64,000 nt of DNA from Nitrobacter sp963807355 (GTDB taxonomy: Bacteria; Pseudomonadota; Alphaproteobacteria; Rhizobiales; Xanthobacteraceae): assembly GCA_963807355.1 (NCBI GenBank), contig CAWEBX010000017.1, positions 1-64,000 on the forward strand, given 5' to 3'. The number at the start of each line of letters is the position of its first letter. Position 1 is the first letter of the stretch. A model generated the notes under the pieces. That model ran no database searches. It saw only the letters and a list, made by a program, of their open reading frames with translations, and had not been told where the DNA came from. Made by a program: the position numbers and the translations under genes. Shown here piece after piece: positions 53,593 to 63,663 of this stretch.

Positions 53593-54126
53593 ATGCAAAT
53601 CAAATCGGCGACACGGGGATTTTCTTTATTTGTTATTTTTGTATCCGCCCTCGTCATCTGTGGATGCTTATCGATACTTGTCGTCTCGTTCACGACCGAT
53701 CGTCCGACCGACTATGCGACAGTTGCGATTTTCTGTATTCTGGTCGCCGTGACGGGATGGATGGCCAACTGCATTCACATCTGTATACAGATGTACGTGC
53801 AATATCCCCGTTTTAAAATCGACGTTGAACCGGGCAGGCTGTCGGTCACGAATCAAAGCGAGGCGATTAACATCAAAGCTTCCGATGTCGTCGCCTACTA
53901 TCTGCATAACAACAAGGTCAAACTCTTTCTGCGCGCGCAGGTCGAATCCCGGAACATATTTCCTTTTGCCAAATTGAAGGGGAAGCGCCTCGAGATTTCG
54001 CTCAACAAGCTTAGTGGACGCATTCCCGTCACGACATGGCTTCAGAGATTTGACGGCGACTTCAACGTCAAGAGCAAGGTCAATCTTGGAATGATCGCCC
54101 AAAGCCTCGGCGATGGACTATCTTGA
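53593..54126 (+). CDS. Two-helix membrane protein of unknown function
   Basis: A 177-residue product (MQIKSATRGFSLFVIFVSAL) with two membrane helices at about 9-32 and 43-65, then a soluble domain of about 110 residues (FKIDVEPGRLSVTNQSEAIN, SDVVAYYLHNNKVKLFLRAQ, LEISLNKLSGRIPVTTWLQR). That layout resembles DUF2244- or PH-like membrane proteins, but I do not recognise the family. Base composition is more AT-rich than neighbouring genes, suggesting later acquisition. It converges on ispG. Confidence 0.65.
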   Translation: MQIKSATRGFSLFVIFVSALVICGCLSILVVSFTTDRPTDYATVAIFCILVAVTGWMANCIHICIQMYVQYPRFKIDVEPGRLSVTNQSEAINIKASDVVAYYLHNNKVKLFLRAQVESRNIFPFAKLKGKRLEISLNKLSGRIPVTTWLQRFDGDFNVKSKVNLGMIAQSLGDGLS

Positions 54127-54188
54127 AGGAAACATCCCGTCATGGCCAAGCCCTGACGAAGAAGTCGGCGTAGCCCCAACTGTCGATC

Positions 54189-55481
<1,293 letters not shown>

Positions 55482-55490
55482 GGGGCTCAA

Positions 55491-55818
55491 ATATCAGGTT
55501 TTCGTAACATCCAGCAACGGATCAATGGAGAGTGAGAGAGCTGTTTCGAGCCAGGGCAGGCATTGCTTAACAACGCCGCGATGCCCGAAAGCCGCATCCC
55601 CGGCATGAGATAGCCAGTCCCACACCAAAACAAAGAACTTATGAACCCAAAAGCCGACAATTCGCTGGCAAGCATTTAAGCCACTGAAAAATTTACGAAA
55701 AATGTACGGATGATCACTTAATTCGTTGCCGCGAGTTGGCGACGAGTGTCTCCTGTCAAGGTCATGAAGCATCTATCATCAAGAACCCTCGTTCCTCGTA
55801 GCCCCGGCAAGAGCCCAA
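55491..55818. other. Intergenic region between ispG and the Zur-type gene
   Basis: About 330 bp with no convincing frame on either strand. It should contain the ispG promoter on the minus strand. No repeat or terminator was recognised. Confidence 0.5.
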
Positions 55819-55827
55819 TCGCACGAA

Positions 55828-56319
55828 CTACGGCGCGTTCTGGCAATGGGCGCAGGTGCCGGTAATTTCAACCACGGACAGCTTCGGCGTGAACCCCGTG
55901 GTGCGGGCTGCATCGCTCAGACTCTGCGCCACGCGGCTTGCGGGAATTTCGCCGACCGAGCCGCACTGCTCGCAGATCAAAAACGCCACCATCGCGCTCT
56001 CATCGTGGTCGTGCCCGCAGGCCAGGAACGCATTACGGCTTTCGATACGGTGAACCAGGCCGTTTCCTATCAAAAAATCCAGCGCGCGGTAGACGGTGAT
56101 CGGCGCGGGACGCGGCATCGACTTCGCCAGTTCCTCTATCACTTCATAGGCGCCGAGCGGACGATGGCTCGACAGCAGCGCCTGCAGCACTTGGCGACGG
56201 ATAGGCGTGAATTTCTGGGCACGCCGCGCGCAGATTTGCTCCGCATGGCTGATCGCCTCCGCGGCGCAGCGGTCATGGTCGTGCCCCGGAACGGGGAATG
56301 TCGGTCTCGTCGCGGTCAT
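55828..56319 (-). CDS. zur: Fur-family regulator, Zur type
   Basis: A 163-residue metal-dependent repressor from ATG 56319 (MTATRPTFPVPGHDHDRCAA). The winged helix (KFTPIRRQVLQALLSSHRPL, APITVYRALDFLIGNGLVHR) is followed by the metal domain HIESRNAF-type segment, ACGHDHDESAMVAFLICEQC and a CAHC pair near the C-terminus that binds structural zinc. The HDHDRC N-terminus and the spacing favour Zur over Fur or Irr. Zur represses zinc-uptake genes. No target operator was found nearby. It lies between ispG and the hydrolase-methyltransferase pair. Confidence 0.85.
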   Translation of the reverse strand: MTATRPTFPVPGHDHDRCAAEAISHAEQICARRAQKFTPIRRQVLQALLSSHRPLGAYEVIEELAKSMPRPAPITVYRALDFLIGNGLVHRIESRNAFLACGHDHDESAMVAFLICEQCGSVGEIPASRVAQSLSDAARTTGFTPKLSVVEITGTCAHCQNAP

Positions 56320-56497
56320 TCGATTCACTCATCTAACCCGTTTAAGCCAGTTCTGCTCCCCCTTCAGCAACATCACCCGACAATTTTTGGCTCATGTTGC
56401 AATGCAGCATAAAGGCCAGGCCACCAAACGCCGCGGAGGATTGACGATTGACGGTGATCCAGCGCCATCGTCTTCGTCATCAAAAACGGGCTGCGCC

Positions 56498-56540
56498 GGC
56501 GCGATCGATGCGACGCATCTGAAGGCGCATCGATCGCGCC
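56498..56540. repeat. Perfect 15-bp inverted repeat
   Basis: GGCGCGATCGATGCG (56498-56512) mirrors CGCATCGATCGCGCC (56526-56540) around a 13-base loop. No T-run follows in either direction, so it is not an ordinary terminator. It lies in the gap of about 320 bp between the Zur-type gene and the alpha/beta hydrolase, which otherwise has no coding signal. Confidence 0.85.
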
Positions 56541-56640
56541 AGCCTTCTAAAAAGGCCTGTTCACCGACGTATCGGACGCATGAAGGACGGCCTGAGGGAC
56601 TTGCCGGGTTCAGGCGCTCGGGATGCTTGGCGTGCCGCGC

Positions 56641-57501
56641 TCAAGCAACGCTACAGATTTGTTGCTGCGTTGTATTGTCGATGCGGCTGAAATTGATGTC
56701 ACTCAGAAAGCGGAATAGCAGCGGATTGAACCGCTCGGGCGCTTCGAGAAAGGGCGCGTGGCCGACACCGTCGATGATATGGCAGCGATGATCCCAAAGT
56801 GACCTGTAGGAGATACTTGCCACGTAGTCGAGACGTGCAAACGGCTCCTCAGAACCGTTAACGACGGCAATCGGTGTTAAGAGCTTTTCGACGATCCAGC
56901 GTTGATCGACGCCTAGCCCAGCTATCAATCCACGGCTCAGGATCTGACGCGCGCGACCGTCCGTGCGAGCGATTGTGTCGTGGAACTGCGCCGCGTGCTT
57001 CTCCCCGACGCAGACACGCGCAAATCGGCTGATCTCGTGCGCATTCAGTACGCTTTTGGTTGCGAGCAGCAGATCGCGCTGGGTTCGAAAGCCGCGGACC
57101 ATTCCCAGAATACCGCGCCTGATGGGCGGCGCTCCGACCAGCATAACACCAGCAGCTTCGAATCCCTGCCCGACCATTTCGAGGCTGATGTGCCCACCCA
57201 GCGACCAGCCAACAAGCGCCGCGCGCGTGATATTCAATGATCGTAAAGCCTCGATCAGCGTGGCAGCATAACCGGGAATGGTGTAAGCTTGTCGCGGCTC
57301 CAGCGCGTCATCCGATTGCCCGTGCCCGAGCAGATCGATCGCGATGATATGCTGCGTCGTTGCCCACGTTGTTTCGAATTGATGCCGAAATACGTCACGA
57401 CAGGTCGAATTTCCATGTATAAAAACAACAGGCGTGCCGCTCCCTGAATTTTCCAGGAACGCCATTTGCCCTTGCGATGTACTGATCGTGCGCGACAACA
57501 T
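56641..57501 (-). CDS. Alpha/beta-hydrolase
   Basis: A 286-residue alpha/beta-hydrolase. The oxyanion motif FIHGNSTCRD lies near residue 28, the nucleophile elbow GWSLGG holds Ser100, the acid is probably within VVNGSEEPF near 220, and the catalytic His is in VGHAPFLEAPE near 254. The N-terminus reads MLSRTISTSQGQMAFLENSG. It lacks a signal peptide. It is divergent from a methyltransferase gene with only 67 bp between, so the pair may share a promoter region. The substrate is unknown; lactone, ester or C-C hydrolysis are possible for this family. Confidence 0.85.
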   Translation of the reverse strand: MLSRTISTSQGQMAFLENSGSGTPVVFIHGNSTCRDVFRHQFETTWATTQHIIAIDLLGHGQSDDALEPRQAYTIPGYAATLIEALRSLNITRAALVGWSLGGHISLEMVGQGFEAAGVMLVGAPPIRRGILGMVRGFRTQRDLLLATKSVLNAHEISRFARVCVGEKHAAQFHDTIARTDGRARQILSRGLIAGLGVDQRWIVEKLLTPIAVVNGSEEPFARLDYVASISYRSLWDHRCHIIDGVGHAPFLEAPERFNPLLFRFLSDINFSRIDNTTQQQICSVA

Positions 57502-57568
57502 CGCCTACCTCTGTTCCCAGCTTAGGCACGATAAGACGCAAGAGGTGTTAAAGATTTAGGAGACATTT

Positions 57569-58441
57569 GTGAGTTATTCGGCACCTCGTTCCGAAGCCGG
57601 CACTGCAGCGGTCGAAGATCAGGATGGCAAGATCCGCACAGATTATGTGTTGGGCCATTCCGACCGAGAACTTGAGAGGCTTCGCCGCCAGGGAGCGTTA
57701 TTCTCCGATCTCACGCGTGATCTTCTCGTGCGCGCCGGCTTGAAAAAGGCGATGCACGTTCTTGATATTGGTTGCGGCGTTGGCGATGTTTCCCTGATTG
57801 CTGCAGACCTTGTTTCCCAAGAGGGAACCGTAAAGGGAATCGATCCGGCCGCCGAGGCGCTCGTGATTGCGCGGATGCGGCTTGATGCCGACGGCAAGCC
57901 TTGGGCAAGCTTTTCGCCGGGGACGCTCGAAAGCCTTGAAGACTGTTCTCAGTTCGATGCGGTCATAGGCCGATTCATCCTTATCCATCTTGCAAACCCA
58001 GCGGAGGCGCTGAGCGGGCTGCGGAACCGGTTGCGGACGGGCGCGATCTTGTCGTTTATTGAATTTGATCTGAGTACGGCAGCGGTCTATCCGCCGTTGA
58101 CGTTTTTCCAACAGTGTATCGGCTGGGTCGGTGACGTTTATCGCCGGAGCGGGCGCCAGCTCGATATGGGGGTAGCGCTGTTCAGTACGTTCCGTGCCGC
58201 AGGTTTGACACCGCAGATGGCTGGGCTCACCCGGATAACGACCGCTAACGACGAGGCGGGGATAGACTTCCTGGTCGATTCTGTGCGCAGCCTGCTGCCG
58301 GCGATCGTGAAGCTAGGAATAGCGACCGAGGAAACCGTGGAAATCGATACGCTACGCCAGCGACTTTCGCAGGAGGCAGCTTCCGACGAATATTGCGTTT
58401 TCTACCCGCGGCTAGTGGGGGCATGGGCAATCGTGCCCTGA
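57569..58441 (+). CDS. SAM-dependent methyltransferase (class I)
   Basis: A 290-residue methyltransferase starting at GTG 57569 (MSYSAPRSEAGTAAVEDQDG), with AGGAG 7 bases before. The SAM-binding motif I is VLDIGCGVGDVSLIAADLV (64-82), an acidic end of beta-2 is at KGIDPAAEAL, and motif post-I at FDAVIGRFILIHLANPAEAL. The C-terminal part (about 170-290) is helical and specific. The enzyme resembles UbiE/COQ5-like or small-molecule methyltransferases; the substrate is unknown. The tail overlaps nothing and mutS starts 97 bp later. The pair with the divergent hydrolase suggests a joint small-molecule role. Confidence 0.85.
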   Translation: MSYSAPRSEAGTAAVEDQDGKIRTDYVLGHSDRELERLRRQGALFSDLTRDLLVRAGLKKAMHVLDIGCGVGDVSLIAADLVSQEGTVKGIDPAAEALVIARMRLDADGKPWASFSPGTLESLEDCSQFDAVIGRFILIHLANPAEALSGLRNRLRTGAILSFIEFDLSTAAVYPPLTFFQQCIGWVGDVYRRSGRQLDMGVALFSTFRAAGLTPQMAGLTRITTANDEAGIDFLVDSVRSLLPAIVKLGIATEETVEIDTLRQRLSQEAASDEYCVFYPRLVGAWAIVP

Positions 58442-58537
58442 TCCAAGAGCTATTAAACGCGAAGCGATGCGTGGAAAAGGCGCACGACCGCCGCAATGCC
58501 GTAGGAGCCGGCGGCGAAACTTTGTAGCTTCGCCGCC

Positions 58538-61264
58538 ATGACGATCCAGCGCACCATGCCGCCATCACCGAACCCGGCCGCCCCTGTTGAGGCGACGCGG
58601 GTTACGCCGATGATGGAACAGTACCTTGAAATAAAAGCGGCCAATCCCGGCCTCTTGCTGTTCTACCGGATGGGCGATTTCTACGAGCTGTTCTTCGAGG
58701 ATGCCGAAATCGCCTCGCGCGCGCTCGGCATCACCCTGACCAAACGCGGCAAGCATCAGGGCGCGGATATTCCGATGTGCGGCGTTCCGGTCGAACGCTC
58801 CGACGATTACCTGCACCGGCTGATCGCAGCCGGCCACCGCGTCGCAGTGTGCGAGCAGACGGAGGATCCGTCTGCAGCGCGCAAGCGCGGCAACAAGAGC
58901 GTGGTTCGCCGCGACGTGGTCCGGCTCGTCACACCGGGAACGCTGACCGAAGACATGCTGCTCGACGCCAAGGCCAACAATTACCTGCTGGCATTGGCGA
59001 GGGCGCAAGCGTCCTCCGGCGGCGATCGCTTCGCATTGGCCTGGATCGACATCTCGACCGCCGAGTTCATGGTCACCGAATGCGGGGCGGGTGAACTCGG
59101 GGCGACGCTCGCGCGCATCAATCCCAACGAGGTGATCGTATCCGACGCACTTCATGGCGATCCGGACTTGAGCGCCCTGCTGCGCGAATTGCCGTCGGTG
59201 ACGCCGTTGACCCGCGACGTGTTCGACAGCGCGACCGCCGAACGTCGACTGTGCGATTATTTCGCGGTCGCCACCATGGATGGCCTCAGCGCCATGTCAC
59301 GGCTGGAAGCGACCGCGGCCGCCGCCGCCGTCACCTACATCGACCGCACTCAGATTAGCCAACGGCCACCGCTCTCGCCGCCATCACGCGAGGCGTCCGG
59401 CAGCACCATGGCCGTCGATCCCGCCACCCGCGCCAACCTCGAACTGACGCGCACGCTCGCCGGTGAACGGCGCGGTTCACTGCTCGACGCCATTGATCTC
59501 ACAATGACGGCGGCGGGATCGCGCCTCCTGGCACAACGGCTGGCGGCCCCGCTAACCGACACGGCCGCGATTACACGGCGGCTCGATGCCGTCGCCGCAT
59601 TTACATCCGACAGCCCGGCACGAGACGACATCCGCACCATCTTGCGGACTGCTCCTGACATGTCGCGGGCGCTGGCGCGACTCTCGGTTGGGCGCGGCGG
59701 GCCGCGCGACCTCGCCGGCCTGCGCGACGGGATGCTGGCGGCGGACCAGGCGCTCGCGCGGCTTGAGGAGTTTTCCGATCCACCGGCGGACATCGCCGCG
59801 GCGATGCAGTCGCTGCGGCGGCCGTCCTGCGATCTCGCGCGCGAACTCGGTGATGCGCTGTCCGAAAGCCTGCCGCTGATGAAGCGCGAGGGTGGGTTTG
59901 TCCGCGAAGGCTACGAGAGCGCGCTCGACGAAGCGCGCAAGCTGCGCGACGATTCACGTCTCGTCGTCGCTGCGATGCAGGCGCGCTACGCCGAGGAGAC
60001 CGACGTCAAGACGCTCAAGATCCGCCACAACAACGTACTCGGCTATTTCGTCGAGGTGACCGCGCAGCACGGCGACCGATTGATGAGCGCGCCGCTCAAC
60101 GCCACCTTCATCCATCGCCAGACGCTGGCCGGTCAGGTGCGTTTCACAACATCGGAGCTCGGTGAAATCGAAGCCAGGATTGCCAATGCCGGCGACCGCG
60201 CGCTTGGTCTTGAACTCGAGATTTTCGACCGTCTTGCCGAGATGGCAATCCAGAATGGCGACGAGCTACGCAACGCTGCGCACGCCTTTGCGCAGTTGGA
60301 CGTCGCGGCATCGCTCGCAAAGCTCGCGATCGACGAGAACTACACCCGGCCGGATGTTGATAACTCACTCAGCTTCGCCGTCGAAGGCGGGCGGCATCCG
60401 GTGGTCGAGCAGGCGCTGAAGCGCGCCGGCCATCCGTTCATCGCCAACGCCTGTGATCTGTCGCCAATCCCAAGCCAGACTTCGGGGCAGATCTGGCTGC
60501 TCACCGGCCCGAACATGGCCGGGAAATCCACCTTCTTGCGCCAGAACGCGCTGATCGCGTTGATGGCGCAGACCGGCAGTTTCGTGCCGGCGCGCCGCGC
60601 GCGCATCGGCATCATCGACCGGCTGTTCTCACGCGTGGGCGCCGCCGACGATCTGGCGCGCGGGCGTTCGACTTTCATGGTCGAGATGGTGGAAACCGCC
60701 ATCATCCTCAATCAGGCGTCGGAACGCGCGCTGGTTATCCTGGACGAAATCGGTCGCGGCACCGCGACATTCGACGGCCTGTCGATCGCATGGGCGACGA
60801 TCGAGCACCTGCATGAGGCCAACAAGTGCCGCGGGCTGTTTGCGACGCACTATCACGAACTCACCGCGCTCTCGGCAAAGCTGCCGCGGCTGTTCAACGC
60901 CACCGTGCGGGTCAAGGAATGGCACGGCGAGGTGGTGTTTCTGCATGAGGTGTTGCCCGGCGCCGCCGACCGGTCTTACGGCATCCAGGTGGCCAAGCTC
61001 GCCGGGCTGCCGCCGTCGGTCATCGCGCGCGCCAAATCGGTGCTGGCGAAACTGGAGGCGCAGGATCGCGGATCGACCGTGCGAAGGCTGGTGGACGATC
61101 TGCCGTTGTTTGCGGTTCCGGCGCGCGCCGCCGGCGAATCCGCACCGCCGAGCGAAACCGTTCAATTGATCGAAGCGTTGAAATCCCTGCATCCGGACGA
61201 GATGTCCCCGCGCGAGGCGCTGGAAGCGCTCTATGCGCTCAAGGCGAAACTGCCGAAACAGTAA
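58538..61264 (+). CDS. mutS: DNA mismatch repair protein MutS
   Basis: MutS recognises mismatches and starts repair. The 908-residue product has the mismatch-contact motif GDFYELF near residue 48 (Phe-x-Glu), the connector and lever domains, the clamp, and the ATPase: Walker A GPNMAGKST near 657-665, LVILDEIGRGTATFDG as Walker B, and THYHELTAL. The extended C-terminus (about 830-908) ends LEALYALKAKLPKQ. ATG 58538 is the first good start (MTIQRTMPPSPNPAAPVEAT). No frameshift is present over 2.7 kb. It is followed at 11 bp by an amine-oxidase gene. Confidence 0.97.
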   Translation: MTIQRTMPPSPNPAAPVEATRVTPMMEQYLEIKAANPGLLLFYRMGDFYELFFEDAEIASRALGITLTKRGKHQGADIPMCGVPVERSDDYLHRLIAAGHRVAVCEQTEDPSAARKRGNKSVVRRDVVRLVTPGTLTEDMLLDAKANNYLLALARAQASSGGDRFALAWIDISTAEFMVTECGAGELGATLARINPNEVIVSDALHGDPDLSALLRELPSVTPLTRDVFDSATAERRLCDYFAVATMDGLSAMSRLEATAAAAAVTYIDRTQISQRPPLSPPSREASGSTMAVDPATRANLELTRTLAGERRGSLLDAIDLTMTAAGSRLLAQRLAAPLTDTAAITRRLDAVAAFTSDSPARDDIRTILRTAPDMSRALARLSVGRGGPRDLAGLRDGMLAADQALARLEEFSDPPADIAAAMQSLRRPSCDLARELGDALSESLPLMKREGGFVREGYESALDEARKLRDDSRLVVAAMQARYAEETDVKTLKIRHNNVLGYFVEVTAQHGDRLMSAPLNATFIHRQTLAGQVRFTTSELGEIEARIANAGDRALGLELEIFDRLAEMAIQNGDELRNAAHAFAQLDVAASLAKLAIDENYTRPDVDNSLSFAVEGGRHPVVEQALKRAGHPFIANACDLSPIPSQTSGQIWLLTGPNMAGKSTFLRQNALIALMAQTGSFVPARRARIGIIDRLFSRVGAADDLARGRSTFMVEMVETAIILNQASERALVILDEIGRGTATFDGLSIAWATIEHLHEANKCRGLFATHYHELTALSAKLPRLFNATVRVKEWHGEVVFLHEVLPGAADRSYGIQVAKLAGLPPSVIARAKSVLAKLEAQDRGSTVRRLVDDLPLFAVPARAAGESAPPSETVQLIEALKSLHPDEMSPREALEALYALKAKLPKQ

Positions 61265-61275
61265 TCAGTGTTGCG

Positions 61276-62535
61276 ATGTCGCGAAATCTCCCCTCCAATA
61301 TCGATGTCGCCATTATCGGAGCCGGCGCCGCCGGGCTGGGCGCGGCCGATGCATTGAAAGACTCCGGCCTCTCCGTCGTCGTGCTCGAAGCCCGCGACAG
61401 GGTCGGCGGACGCGCCCACACCATTGCCCCCGCCCCCGGCATTGTCTTCGATCTCGGCTGCGGCTGGCTGCATTCGGCCGACAGGAACTCCTTCGTTCCG
61501 GTCGCAGGCAAGCTCGGCTTCGAAATCGACAAGACACCACCCCCATGGCGCAAGCGCGGCCTTGATGCCGGATTTCCGATGGCCGAGCACGAGGACTTCC
61601 TTGCCGCGCTGGATGCGTTCGACGAACGCCTCCAGCAAGCAGTGAAGAACGATGCCGATGACTCCGCCAGTCGCTATCTCGAACAAGGCAACCGCTGGAA
61701 TCCGATGATCGACGCCATCTCGACCTATGTGAACGGCTGCGAACTCGACGGCGTCTCGGTTCGCGACACGAGCACCTACGAAGATACACGGGTAAACTGG
61801 CGGGTGCGCCACGGCTACGGCGCGCTGATCGCGGCCTACGCCAAGCCGTGCCCGCTGGTGCTGAACACGCGGGTTTGGCGCATCGATCATTCCGGCCGGC
61901 GTATCCGTATCGAAACATCGAAAGGCGAGCTGTCCGCGACGCAGGTGATCGTCACCGTACCGACCAACCTGCTCGCGAACGAATCGATCCGCTTCCATCC
62001 CGAGATGCCCGCAAAAGTGGACGCCGCGGCCGGCCTGCCGCTTGGCGTCGACGACAAGGTCATACTGGCCCTCGACGATCCGGAAGGCATGGTGCCAAAG
62101 GACGGCAACCTGAGCGGCGCCAGCATGCGGACGAAGATGGGAACGTATCACTTGCGCCCGTTCGGCCAGCCCTGCATCGAGGGATTTTTCGGCGGCAGCT
62201 TCGCGCGCGAACTGGAAGACGCCGGCGATGGCGCATTCGCCGCGCAGGCGATCGACGAGATCGCGGCGCTGCTCGGTTCCGGTTTTCGCAACAAGCTGAA
62301 GCCGCTTGCAGAATCGCATTGGGCCAGCGATCCTTTCACGCAAGGCGCCTATTCCCACGCCCTGCCCGGGCATGCCGGCGACCGCGCCGCGCTGGCCGCA
62401 CCCGTTGACGGCCGGCTGTTTTTTGCCGGCGAAGCCACTTCACCGAACTTTTTCTCCACGGCGCACGGCGCACGCGACAGCGGCGAGCGGGCGTCGCGGG
62501 AGGTGATGAAGGCGGCAGAATTGCCAAAACGCTGA
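61276..62535 (+). CDS. FAD-dependent amine oxidase family protein
   Basis: A 419-residue flavoprotein. The dinucleotide-binding motif IIGAGAAGLGAADAL (GAGAAG at 15-20) is followed by LEARDRVGGRAHT, the GG-doublet motif of the amine-oxidase family. Near the C-terminus RLFFAGEATSPNFFSTAHGA is the FAD-contact signature. The middle section (DGVSVRDTSTYEDTRVNWRV, GYGALIAAYAK, VIVTVPTNLL) fits monoamine- or polyamine-oxidase folds. It lacks an export signal. It begins 11 bp after mutS, probably in the same transcript, but with no evident functional link. The substrate is unknown. Confidence 0.88.
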   Translation: MSRNLPSNIDVAIIGAGAAGLGAADALKDSGLSVVVLEARDRVGGRAHTIAPAPGIVFDLGCGWLHSADRNSFVPVAGKLGFEIDKTPPPWRKRGLDAGFPMAEHEDFLAALDAFDERLQQAVKNDADDSASRYLEQGNRWNPMIDAISTYVNGCELDGVSVRDTSTYEDTRVNWRVRHGYGALIAAYAKPCPLVLNTRVWRIDHSGRRIRIETSKGELSATQVIVTVPTNLLANESIRFHPEMPAKVDAAAGLPLGVDDKVILALDDPEGMVPKDGNLSGASMRTKMGTYHLRPFGQPCIEGFFGGSFARELEDAGDGAFAAQAIDEIAALLGSGFRNKLKPLAESHWASDPFTQGAYSHALPGHAGDRAALAAPVDGRLFFAGEATSPNFFSTAHGARDSGERASREVMKAAELPKR

Positions 62536-62549
62536 TCCCCAGCGTCAAA

Positions 62550-62785
62550 GTGGTGCTGTTGACCGACGTTGCCCCGGTCTCGATCGCTGGCGTGGATGAA
62601 AAAGGAAAGTTTGCGGCCGACACGGAATTAGGAGAACTTCCATTCATCTGCCCATCGTCATCGGCAATGCGAACGGCACGAAGAAATCGGGACAGCTTGC
62701 GGGTGCGTTGGAGCGGACCAACAACTTTCTCGTGCCGGTTATTTCATCCGATACCGTCGTGCGTTTGTTGGACCGGTCGAGCTGA
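62550..62785 (+). pseudogene. Frameshifted fragment of an unidentified gene
   Basis: VVLLTDVAPVSIAGVDEKGK and FAADTELGE, in one frame, seem to continue after a shift near 62640 as IHLPIVIGNANGTKKSGQLA, GALERTNNFLVPVISSDTVV and RLLDRSS, to a stop at 62783-62785. Both halves have the alternating hydrophobic pattern of a beta-rich protein. I do not recognise a family with certainty. A chance frame is possible. Confidence 0.35.
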
Positions 62786-62911
62786 ACAGGTCTGCCCTTG
62801 CAGACGTCACGACACCTCCAACCGATTTCTACCGAAGGATCGCGGCGCCCGCGCCATGACTGTCCCTTTTCGATACAAAACGTCGCACTCGTGATGTGCG
62901 AAATGCACATT

Positions 62912-62926
62912 TTAACCCTTAATTAA
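62912..62926 (+). promoter_or_regulatory. Full CtrA box (TTAA-N7-TTAA)
   Basis: TTAA (62912-62915), seven bases, TTAA (62923-62926), followed by C. It matches the CtrA consensus exactly and is about 45 bp before the acetyltransferase start. In Caulobacter such boxes near the promoter activate or repress transcription. Confidence 0.6.
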
Positions 62927-62970
62927 CGATGGACCTTGAAGACGGCGCGCCGACTTGCTTTGATCGGGAC

Positions 62971-63480
62971 ATGAGCACGATCCTGATCGAACTCCGGCCG
63001 GCCAAGGTCGCGGATGCATCCGCGGTCGCTGCAACCCATGACGAGTCCTGGCGTTCGGCCTATCAGGGCATCATCCCCGGCGCGGAGCTGGAAAAGCTGA
63101 TCAACCGGCGCGGCCCGCACTGGTGGGACAGCGCGATCCGCAAGGGCAGTCGTATCAGCGTTCTGGTCTTCGGAGAGCAGGTTGCAGGCTATGCCAACTA
63201 CGGCCGCAACCGCGCCCGCAGCCTGCAGTACGAAGGCGAAGTTTACGAGCTTTACCTGCGCCCCGAATTCCAGGGCCTGGGCTTCGGCCGGCGGCTGTTC
63301 ACCGCGGCCCGGCGCGATTTGATACAGAGCGGGCTGAAAAGCATGGTGACCTGGGCGTTGTCCGACAACGAGCCGGCGATGGAATTCTACCGCGCGCTCG
63401 GTGGCCGCATGGTCGCCCGCTCCTCCGAGAGGTTCGGGCCGAAGTCGCTCGACAAGATGGCGTTCGCCTGGACGAGTTAG
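62971..63480 (+). CDS. GNAT-family N-acetyltransferase
   Basis: GNAT enzymes move acetyl groups from acetyl-CoA to amines. From ATG 62971 (MSTILIELRPAKVADASAVA) the product has 169 residues. The acetyl-CoA pyrophosphate loop is QGLGFGRRL at 101-109, beta-4 VYELYLRPEF precedes it, and the C-terminus (WALSDNEPAMEFYRALGGRM) is the usual tail of the fold. A start at 62929 is possible but would overlap the control region. It is followed by ppa after a hairpin. The substrate is unknown; ribosomal-protein, small-molecule and drug acetylation are all possible. Confidence 0.85.
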   Translation: MSTILIELRPAKVADASAVAATHDESWRSAYQGIIPGAELEKLINRRGPHWWDSAIRKGSRISVLVFGEQVAGYANYGRNRARSLQYEGEVYELYLRPEFQGLGFGRRLFTAARRDLIQSGLKSMVTWALSDNEPAMEFYRALGGRMVARSSERFGPKSLDKMAFAWTS

Positions 63481-63521
63481 AAGCCAGATCTCTGATCGTC
63501 ATTCTTCAACTCTCAGTCAGC

Positions 63522-63567
63522 GCCGGGCATTGCCGTTCGGCATCCCTTGTGCCCGGCCTCCATCGTT
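63522..63567 (+). terminator. Terminator-like hairpin after the acetyltransferase gene
   Basis: GCCGGGCA (63522-63529) pairs with TGCCCGGC (63550-63557), with an inner TGCCG/CGGCA pair. TTTTT follows at about 63566. It lies between the acetyltransferase and ppa and may end the former's transcript. Confidence 0.4.
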
Positions 63568-63663
63568 TTTCGGAAGACTTTTCTCGAAGATAGATAGATA
63601 CGCGCGTCAAGCCAGCGTATGACGACCATGTGTTGACCGACGCTCTTCAATCACGGAGCCCCA

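Larger units (their letters stand above)
62536..62970. other. Gap between the amine oxidase and the acetyltransferase
   Basis: 435 bp with no intact gene. It contains a probable frameshifted fragment (62550-62785) and a CtrA box (62912-62926). Confidence 0.5.
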
